The notes beneath the pieces are model-generated. The model was given only the letters and a program-made list of their open reading frames with translations. It did no database searches and had not been told where the DNA came from. The position numbers and the translations under genes were made by a program. Shown here one piece after another: positions 1 through 8,872 of a stretch of DNA of 64,000 nt; position 1 is the first letter of the stretch, and every line of letters begins with the position of its first letter. The DNA lies in contig JAJDBS010000111.1 in the NCBI GenBank assembly GCA_029261235.1, positions 1 to 64,000 of the forward strand, written 5' to 3'. Source of the stretch: Nitrospirales bacterium. Its GTDB lineage: Bacteria; Nitrospirota; Nitrospiria; Nitrospirales; UBA8639.

Positions 1-1
1 T

Positions 2-328
2 ATGAATCAAGGCAGATTTGAGTTTCGCGGAACCGGCTTCAGTTGTTTGTGGCTGTTCCTCTGGACTTGGCTGCTCACCCTGCTGACTTTTGGCCTTTTT
101 TTCCCATGGGCCTATTCCGCTCAACAACGATGGATTTCAGAACACACTTTTATCGCGAAACGCCAACTAGCCTTTCACGGAACAGGTTTTGGATTCTTTT
201 GGAACTGGCTCCTGATTATGGTGCTGACCGTCATCACGTTTGGACTCTATATACCTTGGGCCTTTTGCCGGCTCAAACGATGGCAAACCAACAACCTCTC
301 CTACGCTGATGATGCTCATGAAATGTAA
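2..328 (+). CDS. DUF898/YjgN-like small membrane protein (5' end may lie outside the window)
   Basis: The 108-residue product has two similar halves. Each begins with F-x-GTGF, continues with an aromatic membrane segment (FLWTWLLTLLTFGL, FFWNWLLIMVLTVITFGLY) and closes with a PWA-x-x-x-x-RW motif. This repeat is typical of the DUF898/YjgN family, although family members are usually much longer with several such units. The first ATG is the second base of the window, so the protein could start further upstream. Function is unknown; it is presumably in the inner membrane. It lies 18 bp before the next gene on the same strand, so co-transcription is likely. Confidence 0.7.
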   Translation: MNQGRFEFRGTGFSCLWLFLWTWLLTLLTFGLFFPWAYSAQQRWISEHTFIAKRQLAFHGTGFGFFWNWLLIMVLTVITFGLYIPWAFCRLKRWQTNNLSYADDAHEM

Positions 329-346
329 GATATACGGCGTGTCTTG

Positions 347-1615
347 ATGAAGATTCTGATTGTCACAGTAGGAAGTTACGGAGATGTGTTGCCTCTGGTC
401 GGCCTTGGGCGTGAGCTTCGTACTCGTGGGCACACTATCACTTTTTTCTCGAATGGCCACTTTTCAAATCTCGTCCAACAAGCTGGATTAGGCTTCGTCC
501 CCATGGGTTCGGCCGAAGAATATGATGAGGTGGCCAACCATCCAGATTTGTGGCATCCGCACAAAGGCTGGCGGGTCATTATGAAACGGATGATGGCGGG
601 TCCGCTACAGGAGTTTTACCACCTCCTGTGCTCACATATCGAACCCGGGAATACCCTCCTCATCAGCTCAACCCTTGGATTCGTCGCGAGACTCGTGCAA
701 GAAACACATCATGTTCCAAATGTCACCGTCCATTTCTCTCCGGGTGTCTTTCATTCCGCCTATCAAGCTCCACGTATGCCAGGGCTTCCTCTCCCCAATT
801 GGCTACCCGTGGCATTAAAAAATGGTGTCTGGAAATTTATAGATCACCTCGTCATCGATCCGATTCTCAAACCAACACTCAATCAATTTCGTCGGGGGCT
901 GGGACTCCCTCCCGTATCTCGCATCTTTCACACATGGTTGCATTCTCCTGACTTGGTCCTTGGATTGTTTCCTGAATGGTTTGCCACTCCTCAGCCAGAC
1001 TGGCCTCCCTCTACGATCCTCACAGGATTTCCCATGTATGATGACGCGGTCGATGCAAACCTTCCAGCAACGATTCAAGCTTTTTTAGAGACGCATCCCC
1101 AGCCATTCATTTTCACACCAGGATCAGCCAATAAACATGGAACAACATTCTTTGCTGAAGCCGCGAAGGCCTGCCAACTCATGAATCGACCAGGCATTTT
1201 CCTCACTCGTTACCCTGAGCAACTCCCTCAACCGCTGCCCTCTCGCATTGCACACTTTTCCTATGCTCCCCTCAGCCAACTCTTACCGCATTCCGCAGCC
1301 CTCATTCATCACGGAGGCATTGGCACCTGCTCACAAGCATTACGAGCTGGCATTCCCCAACTCATTCAGCCTTACGCTTTTGATCAATTTGATAACGCGG
1401 TGCGCATTGAAAACTTGGAAGTCGGTCGTACCCTGACTCAGCGATCCTTCCATGCGCCAAACATCCAAGAGTGCTTAGAGCAGCTCATAGATTCATTCAA
1501 CATTAAGACCGCATGTGCCACGATCAAACGTTCATTGAAAGATCAAAACCACCTATCAGATAGCTGCAGACAGATTGAATATCTGATACAGCAACGTTCT
1601 TCGGTCGAAAACTAG
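347..1615 (+). CDS. GT1-family glycosyltransferase (UDP-glucosyl/rhamnosyltransferase-like)
   Basis: A 422-residue protein of the usual GT1 (MGT/YjiC) length. The N-terminus MKILIVTVGSYGDVLPLVGLG is the classic first Rossmann strand plus G-D-V/H-P-x-x-x-L motif of the acceptor-binding half. The C-terminal half carries HHGGIGT near residue 324, followed by GIPQLIQPYAFDQFDNA, the donor-nucleotide signature that includes the D-Q pair. These enzymes move a sugar from a UDP- or dTDP-sugar to a lipid or small-molecule acceptor; the acceptor cannot be read here. A TTG three bases upstream also opens the frame, but the ATG at 347 is the better start. Confidence 0.9.
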   Translation: MKILIVTVGSYGDVLPLVGLGRELRTRGHTITFFSNGHFSNLVQQAGLGFVPMGSAEEYDEVANHPDLWHPHKGWRVIMKRMMAGPLQEFYHLLCSHIEPGNTLLISSTLGFVARLVQETHHVPNVTVHFSPGVFHSAYQAPRMPGLPLPNWLPVALKNGVWKFIDHLVIDPILKPTLNQFRRGLGLPPVSRIFHTWLHSPDLVLGLFPEWFATPQPDWPPSTILTGFPMYDDAVDANLPATIQAFLETHPQPFIFTPGSANKHGTTFFAEAAKACQLMNRPGIFLTRYPEQLPQPLPSRIAHFSYAPLSQLLPHSAALIHHGGIGTCSQALRAGIPQLIQPYAFDQFDNAVRIENLEVGRTLTQRSFHAPNIQECLEQLIDSFNIKTACATIKRSLKDQNHLSDSCRQIEYLIQQRSSVEN

Positions 1616-1681
1616 AAATCCGTACAAGTTCAACTGCCCCTGTCAACATTTTTTCTTTTTTTTCTTAAATATCGTTAAGGG

Positions 1682-1711
1682 TTGATGAGGTTTGCAGGCC
1701 CCTGCTACAGT
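1682..1711 (+). promoter_or_regulatory. Possible sigma-70-like promoter of the cyclophilin gene
   Basis: TTGATG at 1682-1687 and TACAGT at 1706-1711 are separated by 18 bp. The hexamers match the -35/-10 consensus only moderately. The start codon is only 8 bp beyond the -10 box and no Shine-Dalgarno is visible, so if the promoter is real the transcript would be nearly leaderless. Weak evidence. Confidence 0.25.
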
Positions 1712-1719
1712 GCCTCGCT

Positions 1720-2253
1720 ATGTCAGAATTACTTTCTAAGCAATTTCAAAAGAAGAACCCCAAAGCCGTGATTTCCACAGCCTTAGGGGATATTGAAATC
1801 CGTTTTTTTACAGACGATGCCCCACGCCACGTCGAAAGCTTTCTGAACTTGGCCAAATTGAATTTCTTTGATGGCCTATCGTTTCATCGAGTGGTCCCAG
1901 GATTTCTGATCCAGGGTGGAGACCCACAGAGTAAGAATCCCGATCGCAGCCTTCACGGAACCGGTGGACCTGGCTTTAGTCTTCCCCCGGAAACCAGTGA
2001 CCGTCCCCATCGCCGAGGCTCAGTTTCCATGGCCAAAGTACCTCGCAATGAAGATTCCACACGGGATATCAGCGACAGTGGCTCACAATTTTTTATCTGC
2101 GTGGAAGATCAGGGAAGCTTGGACCGAAGATATTCAGTCTTTGCAAAAGTTGTGAAAGGGATGGATGTGGTCGATCAAATCGTAGCTGGCCCACGTGATG
2201 ATCGTGATAACCCCTTAGAACCAGTCAGGATGAAGGTTCGAGCAGAAGAATAG
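1720..2253 (+). CDS. Cyclophilin-type peptidyl-prolyl cis-trans isomerase
   Basis: The 177-residue protein has the full cyclophilin core: VISTALGDIEIRFF at the start, FDGLSFHRVVPGFLIQGGDP (with the catalytic FHR arginine near residue 58) and GSQFFICVEDQGSLDRRYSVFAKVVKGMDVVDQI. It catalyses cis-trans isomerisation of Xaa-Pro bonds. There is no signal peptide, so it should be cytoplasmic. It stands alone: 104 bp from the upstream glycosyltransferase, and the next gene is convergent. No clear ribosome binding site precedes the ATG. Confidence 0.95.
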   Translation: MSELLSKQFQKKNPKAVISTALGDIEIRFFTDDAPRHVESFLNLAKLNFFDGLSFHRVVPGFLIQGGDPQSKNPDRSLHGTGGPGFSLPPETSDRPHRRGSVSMAKVPRNEDSTRDISDSGSQFFICVEDQGSLDRRYSVFAKVVKGMDVVDQIVAGPRDDRDNPLEPVRMKVRAEE

Positions 2254-2437
2254 CAAACAGTAAAAACGGAAATGTGCGCAGTAAAGACAAAAAAGCCCTA
2301 CCGACAAGACAAGAAGCCAGTTCCTGTTATAAAGAATATTCAAAAACTCTAGCCAGCTCGGCCACAGCAAACGACAAGCCTCAACGTACTATTGAGTGAA
2401 TCGAGAACAAAGCTGGTAGGACGTTTCAATATCCTTG

Positions 2438-3706
2438 TTAGACGAACGCAATACTGGCGTACGTCACCGTTGAATTAAACTGATCCGTGATTCCTCGATC
2501 ATAGCGTAGCACCTGCCCCTTGAGCGGATCTCCATCCCGTTGCAGCAGTTTCATCAACGTGAAAATAACAGAAAAGCCTAAGATGCGGCGGTGATTGCCT
2601 TCCTTCAAAATAAACTCTGCGAAACCTTCAGGATCAGCCTCTTCCACTTTTTTCAACATTTCCAAATCAATCTGCATACATCGATGGAATGAAAAATCTG
2701 TGGGTGGCTTTTGATCGCCGTACCGAATGCCGATATGCGCCAGATCGGCGCTGCCAATCACGCACACCTGTTGGCCACTGGCTTGAATCGCACGTTTCGT
2801 AATCGTCAAAAATTGGTCAATACGATGGAAGAGCTGTTGATACTCTCCACCCGTCAGGGTGTCCGGTGGAAAATCGACCAGGACTGGCACAATGGAAATT
2901 TGACGACCTTCACCTAGCGCATGTTGGAGAAACGGCAATTGCAATTCCAGGCTGTGCTCACCGAGGTGAGCAATATCTTCGGCAAAAAACGTCTCGCCCG
3001 CCTCTTTGCGGATGGCATCGATAATGGCTCGATTGACCGGCACGGTCCCAAACGGCGTTTCAAAGTCTTTATCGGTCAAGGCAATTCCGCCTTCGAGACC
3101 GGCATGACAGGTGCCGATCAGAATAAACACGTCTGGAACCTGGCCTTCCTGTAACTCCTGATACCCCCAGGCGTAAATGGACCCGGCATCCTTAATGTCA
3201 AAATTAGGTGCGACCAAGCCTTTAATCACCTGACCAGCACATTCAGCCTTTCCCTTCTCTGGCCCTTCATTCGAAGAATAAAAGGCATTGATCTGTTCAC
3301 GTAATTTGACGGGATCAGCTTCATATTGTTTCCCAGCAAAGGCCATCGGCCGCACCTCAAGCTTGCGATAGGCCTCAAACGCCTGCTGTTGGACTTGCTT
3401 GAGTCGATCACCTTCTAAAAATAATTTCTCCTCCAGATCGGCCACCAATTTGGTGAGCTGATCCGGCATCATAAATTCCCCATATTTCTTTAAATACTCG
3501 CCGCCAAGCTGCTCGAGAGAATGCTCACCGTCAAAAAACTGAAACAGCCAGAAATAATTAAGTGGCAGCACCAGCTTTTCTGCTGATAAACCCGTCGGGT
3601 CCCACAACACGATGTATTGTTCCTCGCCCTGTTTCAAAGGCGAATATTGTAAATTCCGAAGAAACGGGTAGTTTTTCGAATCTTTTTCTACAATTTCGGT
3701 ACTCAT
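2438..3706 (-). CDS. amrB: AmmeMemoRadiSam system protein B (MEMO1 family) with N-terminal winged-helix-like extension
   Basis: Residues about 150-422 form a MEMO domain, recognisable by VFILIGTCHAG, TPFGTVPVNRAII, LGEHSLELQLPFLQ, ISIVPVLV and VIGSADLAHIG; the conserved histidines of the MEMO active-site-like pocket are present. MEMO proteins resemble extradiol dioxygenases and in bacteria usually occur with AMMECR1 and a radical SAM enzyme in the AmmeMemoRadiSam system, whose chemistry is not settled. Those partners are not in this window. The first ~130 residues are an extra domain (YPFLRNLQYSPL, WLFQFFDGEHSLEQL) resembling PqqD-like or winged-helix segments. The gene is monocistronic and convergent with the cyclophilin gene. 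Confidence 0.88.
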   Translation of the reverse strand: MSTEIVEKDSKNYPFLRNLQYSPLKQGEEQYIVLWDPTGLSAEKLVLPLNYFWLFQFFDGEHSLEQLGGEYLKKYGEFMMPDQLTKLVADLEEKLFLEGDRLKQVQQQAFEAYRKLEVRPMAFAGKQYEADPVKLREQINAFYSSNEGPEKGKAECAGQVIKGLVAPNFDIKDAGSIYAWGYQELQEGQVPDVFILIGTCHAGLEGGIALTDKDFETPFGTVPVNRAIIDAIRKEAGETFFAEDIAHLGEHSLELQLPFLQHALGEGRQISIVPVLVDFPPDTLTGGEYQQLFHRIDQFLTITKRAIQASGQQVCVIGSADLAHIGIRYGDQKPPTDFSFHRCMQIDLEMLKKVEEADPEGFAEFILKEGNHRRILGFSVIFTLMKLLQRDGDPLKGQVLRYDRGITDQFNSTVTYASIAFV

Positions 3707-4062
3707 AGGAAATCCAATCTTGAAATATAAAGAAGTATGCCTCGAAACCGCTCATTATACGGGCACTCTCTGTAGCCCTGCAACCAAGAGTTCGTATGGG
3801 GTTTAGAAGGAAAACTGCGAAGGGCCGATGAGGCATCAGCCAGTGTTTCGGTCCAACGTCTCTGGTGCAAACAAATAATTGCCTCCTGGCAAAAAGGGAA
3901 GGAGCCTACGGATTCATGACATTAGACCTAATATCTGCGGTCGAGTTGATTAATGATGACAAGGACGAGAGCGGACGTTAGACAAAACAGCATCCGACTA
4001 CCAACCAGAAGCACTCAAACGAATGAACTGCCTCAGCCTAAATCCGCAGCATCAACAAGAGT
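3707..4062. other. Intergenic region without a recognised gene
   Basis: This 356-bp stretch separates two minus-strand genes. Short open frames exist on both strands but have no ribosome binding sites and no recognisable protein motif. It should hold the promoter of the MEMO gene and the 3' end of the epimerase transcript. I see no terminator hairpin, RNA gene or repeat. Confidence 0.5.
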
Positions 4063-4992
4063 CTATTTTTTAACGGTTTGGGAAGTATATTGCAGTAAGG
4101 CAGTAAGACCTGAACTGAGGTCTGTGAAATCGTTGGTAGGCATGAGTGCTTGCAGTCGTGTGATTTCGGTTTCCGAGAAAGGGATATCTCCCTCTCGCAC
4201 AGTCTGATGGACCACTTCTACTGATTGATTGGCGCAACGAGATAAGATGTCGATGAGCTGCAATAAGCTATGAATTTTCCCTGTCGCGACATTGCATACT
4301 CCACCCATGTCACTTTGTAGGGCTTGAACATTCGCCTTGGCGATATCTTTGACAAAAATGAAATCTCGCGTTTGTGAGCCATCACCAAAAACTGCAAGCG
4401 GTTGGCGTTGCTCGATCATTGAAATAAATTTACTGATCACGCCAGCATAAGGCGACTGTGGATCTTGCCTTGGACCATAGACATTAAAGTAGCGAAGGCC
4501 AAACAGGGAGACCCCGAACTCTTTCGCAAATAGAATTGCATATTGATCGTTCACATATTTTTCTAAACCATAAGGGGAGCAGGGTTGAGCCATCGCCTTT
4601 TCAGACAAGGGCAATTGTACAGGTCGGCCATAGACGGCCGCACTCGAAGCATACACCATACGTTGCACATCATTTGCTCGAGACGCTTGAAGTACATTGA
4701 CAAACCCACCAATGTTCGTCGAACACGACTCCGGTGGATTCTCGACTGAGGCCTGGACCGAAACCTGGGCGGCGAGATGGAGCACATGCGTGATATCTTT
4801 CATCGCGCTGTGTACAGCCACCTCATCTCGAATATCACCTTCTTGAATTTCAAGCTGGGAATTGTTGGGTAAATTGTCACGCGTGCCACTCGTAAAATTG
4901 TCTAGTATACGTACAGGAATATTCGCCTCCAACAGTTTTTCGACCGAATGAGATCCAATAAAACCCGCACCACCAGTCACGAGAACGTGCAT
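4063..4992 (-). CDS. NAD-dependent epimerase/dehydratase (UDP-sugar epimerase-like SDR)
   Basis: A 309-residue extended short-chain dehydrogenase. The N-terminus MHVLVTGGAGFIGSHSVEKL carries the G-x-x-G-x-x-G NAD-binding loop, and the catalytic YxxxK appears as YGLEK after SPYG near residue 143. The middle segments (VLHLAAQVSVQASVENP, FGLRYFNVYGPRQDP, FGDGSQTRDFIFVKDIA) match UDP-glucose/UDP-GlcNAc 4-epimerases and related dTDP-sugar enzymes. It probably makes nucleotide sugars for surface polysaccharide or for the glycosyltransferases of this genome; the exact substrate cannot be told. An AAGGA ribosome binding site lies 8 bp before the ATG. Confidence 0.92.
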   Translation of the reverse strand: MHVLVTGGAGFIGSHSVEKLLEANIPVRILDNFTSGTRDNLPNNSQLEIQEGDIRDEVAVHSAMKDITHVLHLAAQVSVQASVENPPESCSTNIGGFVNVLQASRANDVQRMVYASSAAVYGRPVQLPLSEKAMAQPCSPYGLEKYVNDQYAILFAKEFGVSLFGLRYFNVYGPRQDPQSPYAGVISKFISMIEQRQPLAVFGDGSQTRDFIFVKDIAKANVQALQSDMGGVCNVATGKIHSLLQLIDILSRCANQSVEVVHQTVREGDIPFSETEITRLQALMPTNDFTDLSSGLTALLQYTSQTVKK

Positions 4993-5168
4993 GCTATATT
5001 CCTTTTCTTGTCATGGCGACGATCGTTTTACCATTTATGAATACCTAGCCTACCATGAATTGGCTCTTACCTCATTAGGTTGTCCAGGTTAGTTAAGTGC
5101 CTTATAATGCCTGTGAATAGGAACATCTCATATTTTACCTAAATGATTATCCTTAAGGAGCATGCCTA

Positions 5169-5843
5169 ATGGAAGCGTATACGCGAGAAGAAGAAAGTAC
5201 TGACGTGAAAGACGACCCGAAAGCTCGAGAGCTGCTTCAAGCGGCCTTTGCCAAAACAGCTCGTTGGCAAGCAGATTTCAAAGGGTTTCAGGCCGATTTA
5301 CTCATCAATGTTAATGGGAATGAAACCAAAGGCACCGTCACGGTGAAAACCCCACGTGATGTCACGGTCGTCATTGATGATCCCGAACTCCAAACCTGGG
5401 CGCAAAGCCAAATTGGCATGATTGCCGGCCATCGTGGACCTAGAAGTTTTGAAGAGTCTGACGGCAAATACACGCTCACGCTCGGCGGGGAAGAAAAGCA
5501 TCCTCTAGGGCAGAGAGTGAACATCCATGGAGACGGCATGGGTTCATGGTATCGAGTCAAAGATAACCGCATCTCCCAAATTAATCGGAACATGCCGCAA
5601 GCGGTCTTTACAATTAATGTGGAAGACAGTGCGATCACTCAAGACCAACATCATCTGACCACTCGTTACACCGTGTATTATTTTAATCCAAAAGATCGAT
5701 CGCTGAAAAATGTCGACAGCTTTTGGGACACACACATCCGAGTCGGGAACTCTGATCTTCCGGCGACCCGTCGTATTATTTCATCAAATGAAGGGGAAAT
5801 TCTGACACGTTCCTTAACGTTTGAAAACCACACAATGCTGTAA
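5169..5843 (+). CDS. DUF3386 family protein
   Basis: The 224-residue protein starts MEAYTREEESTDVKDDPKA and continues DDPKARELLQAAFAKTARW, FKGFQADLLINVNG and GTVTVKTPRDVTVVI, the pattern of the DUF3386 family best known from cyanobacteria and plants. No signal peptide or membrane segment is visible, and no catalytic motif is recognised. AAGGAG at 5155-5160 is a good ribosome binding site. The gene is a single unit closed by a strong terminator. Function unknown; the family assignment rests on remembered sequence pattern. Confidence 0.75.
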   Translation: MEAYTREEESTDVKDDPKARELLQAAFAKTARWQADFKGFQADLLINVNGNETKGTVTVKTPRDVTVVIDDPELQTWAQSQIGMIAGHRGPRSFEESDGKYTLTLGGEEKHPLGQRVNIHGDGMGSWYRVKDNRISQINRNMPQAVFTINVEDSAITQDQHHLTTRYTVYYFNPKDRSLKNVDSFWDTHIRVGNSDLPATRRIISSNEGEILTRSLTFENHTML

Positions 5844-5869
5844 CTCTTGTGTTCAGCGAGAAGAATTCG

Positions 5870-5916
5870 AGGAGTGAGGGAGCAGAGAAACATTGTTCTT
5901 CCTCACTCCTTTTTTT
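5870..5916 (+). terminator. Intrinsic terminator of the DUF3386 gene
   Basis: A perfect 10-bp inverted repeat, AGGAGTGAGG (5870-5879) and CCTCACTCCT (5901-5910), is followed by a run of T to 5916. It lies 26 bp after the stop codon and ends transcription before the convergent TPM gene. Confidence 0.9.
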
Positions 5917-5986
5917 GACCCTCAAAGGATAATGGCCTCGCTCAAGCAGCGTTTCGTGAAGACAGACGAGTCGTGTCATCGCTTCA

Positions 5987-6715
5987 CTATCGCAAGCCTT
6001 GTCCGCCCGTTCCTCCACCAAATCCACCAAAGTTTCCGCCAAAGCCCCCCTGCCCTGTGCCCCAATATTCTCCTCGTTTCCAACGCTGAAAGGGATGTCG
6101 TCGCTCAGGTCGCGTAAACCGCCACAGCGCATAAATCATCAGAAACACGGCAGTGAGATTCATCCAAAAGCCCGCTTTTCGTATGGGACGTTTTTTTTCC
6201 TGCGCAACGGGTGCTTCGCCAGCAATCGAGGCTAAAGAAAGACTTGATCGATAGACATTCGCTCCATACTCTCCTGAGACAAACATCGGCTGCAGAAACT
6301 TCAGAGAAATTTCATCTAGCTTTGCAGGCGTGAAAAACGGCAAAAGACTTCTCCCCACCACGATCACGGCTTGACGCTCCTGCTTCGCCACAAGCAACAA
6401 AATCCCTCGCTCTTGTTGCGCAGACCCAATTCGCCACGCTTCATACAAGCGAGAGGCATAATCCTTTGCATGAGGATGTGGCTGGATGGTTTCACGTGTG
6501 ACCACAATCATCTCAACGGCGGTATTTATTTCCAAATCTTTGCAAATGGCTCGAATTTGTGCGTGCCATTCATCATTCAGTATATGGGCATAATCACTGA
6601 CATAGCCGAGAGGCGTCGGTAACTCTTGTGCTTGCGGTGACTTCGCCAATGACGCTGAGCACATCCCTCCAAAGATCACGAGCGTCATCCAAACCAGTAT
6701 CAGACGGACACACAT
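5987..6715 (-). CDS. TPM-domain (YgcG/Psb32/MOLO-1 type) exported membrane protein
   Basis: The 242-residue protein has an N-terminal signal segment (LILVWMTLVIFGGMCSASLA), then a TPM domain (LPTPLGYVSDYAHILNDEW, VEMIVVTRETI, YASRLYEAWRIG, GILLLVAKQERQAVIVVG). It ends in a membrane helix near residues 185-200 and a glycine/phenylalanine-rich tail (GGFGGNFGGFGGG), a very common architecture for this family. TPM domains are linked to phosphatase-like or membrane quality-control roles, but the role in bacteria is poorly defined. Its ATG overlaps the stop of the upstream nucleotidyltransferase gene by one base (TGATG), so translation is coupled. Confidence 0.9.
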   Translation of the reverse strand: MCVRLILVWMTLVIFGGMCSASLAKSPQAQELPTPLGYVSDYAHILNDEWHAQIRAICKDLEINTAVEMIVVTRETIQPHPHAKDYASRLYEAWRIGSAQQERGILLLVAKQERQAVIVVGRSLLPFFTPAKLDEISLKFLQPMFVSGEYGANVYRSSLSLASIAGEAPVAQEKKRPIRKAGFWMNLTAVFLMIYALWRFTRPERRHPFQRWKRGEYWGTGQGGFGGNFGGFGGGTGGQGLR

Positions 6716-7479
6716 CAGAGTCGCCCCTCTTGACGAATCGCATGAACTCGCTGCATTAATAACTCTATCGTTTGAATATACCGCTCAAAGGCTTTCACCC
6801 ATTCGTATGCCCCAGGACTTCTCAGCCCTTTCTTCATATTGAGTATTTCCAAGAGGATACTCGGATCAAAATCTAAAGCACCCGGAAGCATGTCGAGTGT
6901 GTTGGTATCGTTTTCTTTCGATGAATGGCCCAGTATATAGAGAAGTCCGCGAATGCTTGGCAGCACAGCAGAGATTGAAAGCATCAGCAACGCTTGAATC
7001 GCTTCATTCCGGCCCTCTCCTTCGATAAATCGTTGCCGTAAACGTAGCAAGTTCGCCATGAGCTCTTGCTCAGATTGCCAAGCTAACCGTGTCGTATCAA
7101 TCTGTTCTTCGCTAAAGGGATTTTGCCCAGCCAACAGCACATGACTCTGAGCCATCTGCAAGAACTCCAACGGAAAGAAACTCCTGGATCTGACGAGGTC
7201 CTCTTCCGTCATGAGCAGTGGGGCAATAAATTGATGTTTGCCCCATTGTTTATGCAATTGGCCGGCTCGCTGCATGAGATCAACTGACATGTTCTTAATG
7301 ACCAACAGCACATTAATATTTGACCGTCCGACAATAAAATCACCCCTTGCCGCACTGCCGAAGAGAATCAGCGCCCCAAGATCAGCGGACCAACTCTGTT
7401 GAATGTGTTCAACGTATCGCGTGAGAAATTCATGGACGTCTTCAGGAAGATCGACGGCTTGAGGAAGAGAAAAAGACAT
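6715..7479 (-). CDS. Nucleotidyltransferase-fold protein with altered catalytic motif
   Basis: The 254-residue protein has an MNT/KNTase-like signature, LGALILFGSAARGDFIVGRS, near residue 40. Active enzymes continue with S-D-x-D, but here the sequence reads SNINVLLVI, so both metal-binding aspartates are replaced by asparagine. The remainder is helical and resembles substrate-binding C-terminal halves of aminoglycoside-type or MNT proteins. It probably binds a partner or nucleotide rather than catalysing transfer. It sits in the middle of a three-gene operon: 15 bp after the FAD monooxygenase and overlapping the TPM gene. Confidence 0.8.
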   Translation of the reverse strand: MSFSLPQAVDLPEDVHEFLTRYVEHIQQSWSADLGALILFGSAARGDFIVGRSNINVLLVIKNMSVDLMQRAGQLHKQWGKHQFIAPLLMTEEDLVRSRSFFPLEFLQMAQSHVLLAGQNPFSEEQIDTTRLAWQSEQELMANLLRLRQRFIEGEGRNEAIQALLMLSISAVLPSIRGLLYILGHSSKENDTNTLDMLPGALDFDPSILLEILNMKKGLRSPGAYEWVKAFERYIQTIELLMQRVHAIRQEGRL

Positions 7480-7494
7480 AACGATGGAAACTTT

Positions 7495-8769
7495 CTACGC
7501 TAATGGTGTGTGAACTGGAATATGATCGGCTTGCGGATCAGGCAAGAATCCCGCAGCCTGAAAACGATCGATCCACCCAAAGGGAGCTTTTGCGCTCAAA
7601 CCGGCCGTAGCCAAGAGCACCTGATACTTGAGACGCTTATTGCAATCCATCGTTCGAAATACTCGATCTCTGAGCAGCGAAAGAATCGGATTGCCCGTGT
7701 TCCAAAAAAAGACTTCTTCATCAGCCAGTTGCTGAAGCATCGTGACCTGTGAGCGACGGGCTCGCTCAAACGATTGTAGCGCGTGGGCAGACCAATCCTG
7801 CGACTTCTGACATTCCTCAAGTACATCAGCAAGAATAACCGCGTCCTCCATCGCTTGCATCCGCCCTTGAGAGGCATGAGGGTTCATTCCATGTGCTGCA
7901 TCCCCCATAAGCACAGCTCCATCCATTGCCCACGTTTTCGCCCGCACACGGCCTGTCCCCATATAGGCTGTTTGATTCCAATCCACCAATGAATCAAACA
8001 GTGGCGCAAAATCTGGAGCAATGGTTTTCCATTTCTCGCGAAGTGGGGCGACACCCTGCGCTTTCAGACTCGGCAACGAATCCGATGAAACCATGTATAA
8101 GGCATAGACTTTTTTCCCGGGAGCGGGGAATAAACCCAAAATTGTTTGCTGTCCGACATAATATTGGGCTTCATTCAGTTCTTCGGCCGTGTCCAGCACC
8201 GCGACTAAATAACTGTCCTTATAGCGATGTAACGACGCGGATATGCCCATGGCTTCTCGGACCTGAGAGAAAGGACCGTCTGCCCCCACGACGACACGCG
8301 CGCCAATCTGAAGAGACACGCCATCAATCTCCGCTTGAACGCCAATAATGTTATCGCCTTCACGAAGCAAGGAAATGAATTTGGCATTAAAACGGAGTGC
8401 GTTTGGATTTTCTTGTTGAAGGTGATCGAGGACAGTGGTGTGAACGACATTTGGCCACATCACTAACGCACGATTGAACGGAGACGGTAACATTTCATAG
8501 TCAATCGTACAGAGACGCTCGCCTCCACTTTTTCGAAAGTGAAACAGTCTCACGGCTTTCGATGCACCGGCCGGCAACCGATCGAGCAACCCTAACTTGT
8601 GTAGCAAGGCCTGGCCGTTGGGTTGCAAAATTTCCCCACGGATTCCTTGTGGAGGTCCCCCTGCCTGCTCTAAGACAAGATTGGCAATACCCTTTCTGGC
8701 CAAGGCAATTCCAAGAACCGCACCCCCACCTCCTGCACCAACAATCAGCACATCTGTCGTGATATCCAT
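7495..8769 (-). CDS. FAD-dependent monooxygenase (UbiH/PHBH-type oxidoreductase)
   Basis: The three FAD fingerprints of aromatic-ring/UbiH-type hydroxylases are present: DVLIVGAGGGGAVLGIALA (Rossmann GxGxxG), VVGADGPFSQVREAMG (DG motif) and GDAAHGMNPHASQG (GD motif). Such flavoproteins use NAD(P)H and oxygen to hydroxylate an aromatic or polyprenyl substrate; the substrate is not evident. The open frame begins 12 codons upstream at 8805, but the ATG at 8769 (MDITTD) has AGGA 9 bp before it and gives the normal N-terminus, so it is preferred. First gene of a likely operon with the nucleotidyltransferase-like and TPM genes. Confidence 0.9.
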   Translation of the reverse strand: MDITTDVLIVGAGGGGAVLGIALARKGIANLVLEQAGGPPQGIRGEILQPNGQALLHKLGLLDRLPAGASKAVRLFHFRKSGGERLCTIDYEMLPSPFNRALVMWPNVVHTTVLDHLQQENPNALRFNAKFISLLREGDNIIGVQAEIDGVSLQIGARVVVGADGPFSQVREAMGISASLHRYKDSYLVAVLDTAEELNEAQYYVGQQTILGLFPAPGKKVYALYMVSSDSLPSLKAQGVAPLREKWKTIAPDFAPLFDSLVDWNQTAYMGTGRVRAKTWAMDGAVLMGDAAHGMNPHASQGRMQAMEDAVILADVLEECQKSQDWSAHALQSFERARRSQVTMLQQLADEEVFFWNTGNPILSLLRDRVFRTMDCNKRLKYQVLLATAGLSAKAPFGWIDRFQAAGFLPDPQADHIPVHTPLA

Positions 8770-8872
8770 TTCTAAGAATCCTGTTTCATCAGCAAAGAAC
8801 CGCACGCAATAATGTGATGGCGTGCATCAACATCACATCGACAGAACACTCCCTCGCTTTCATGACCTGGGG

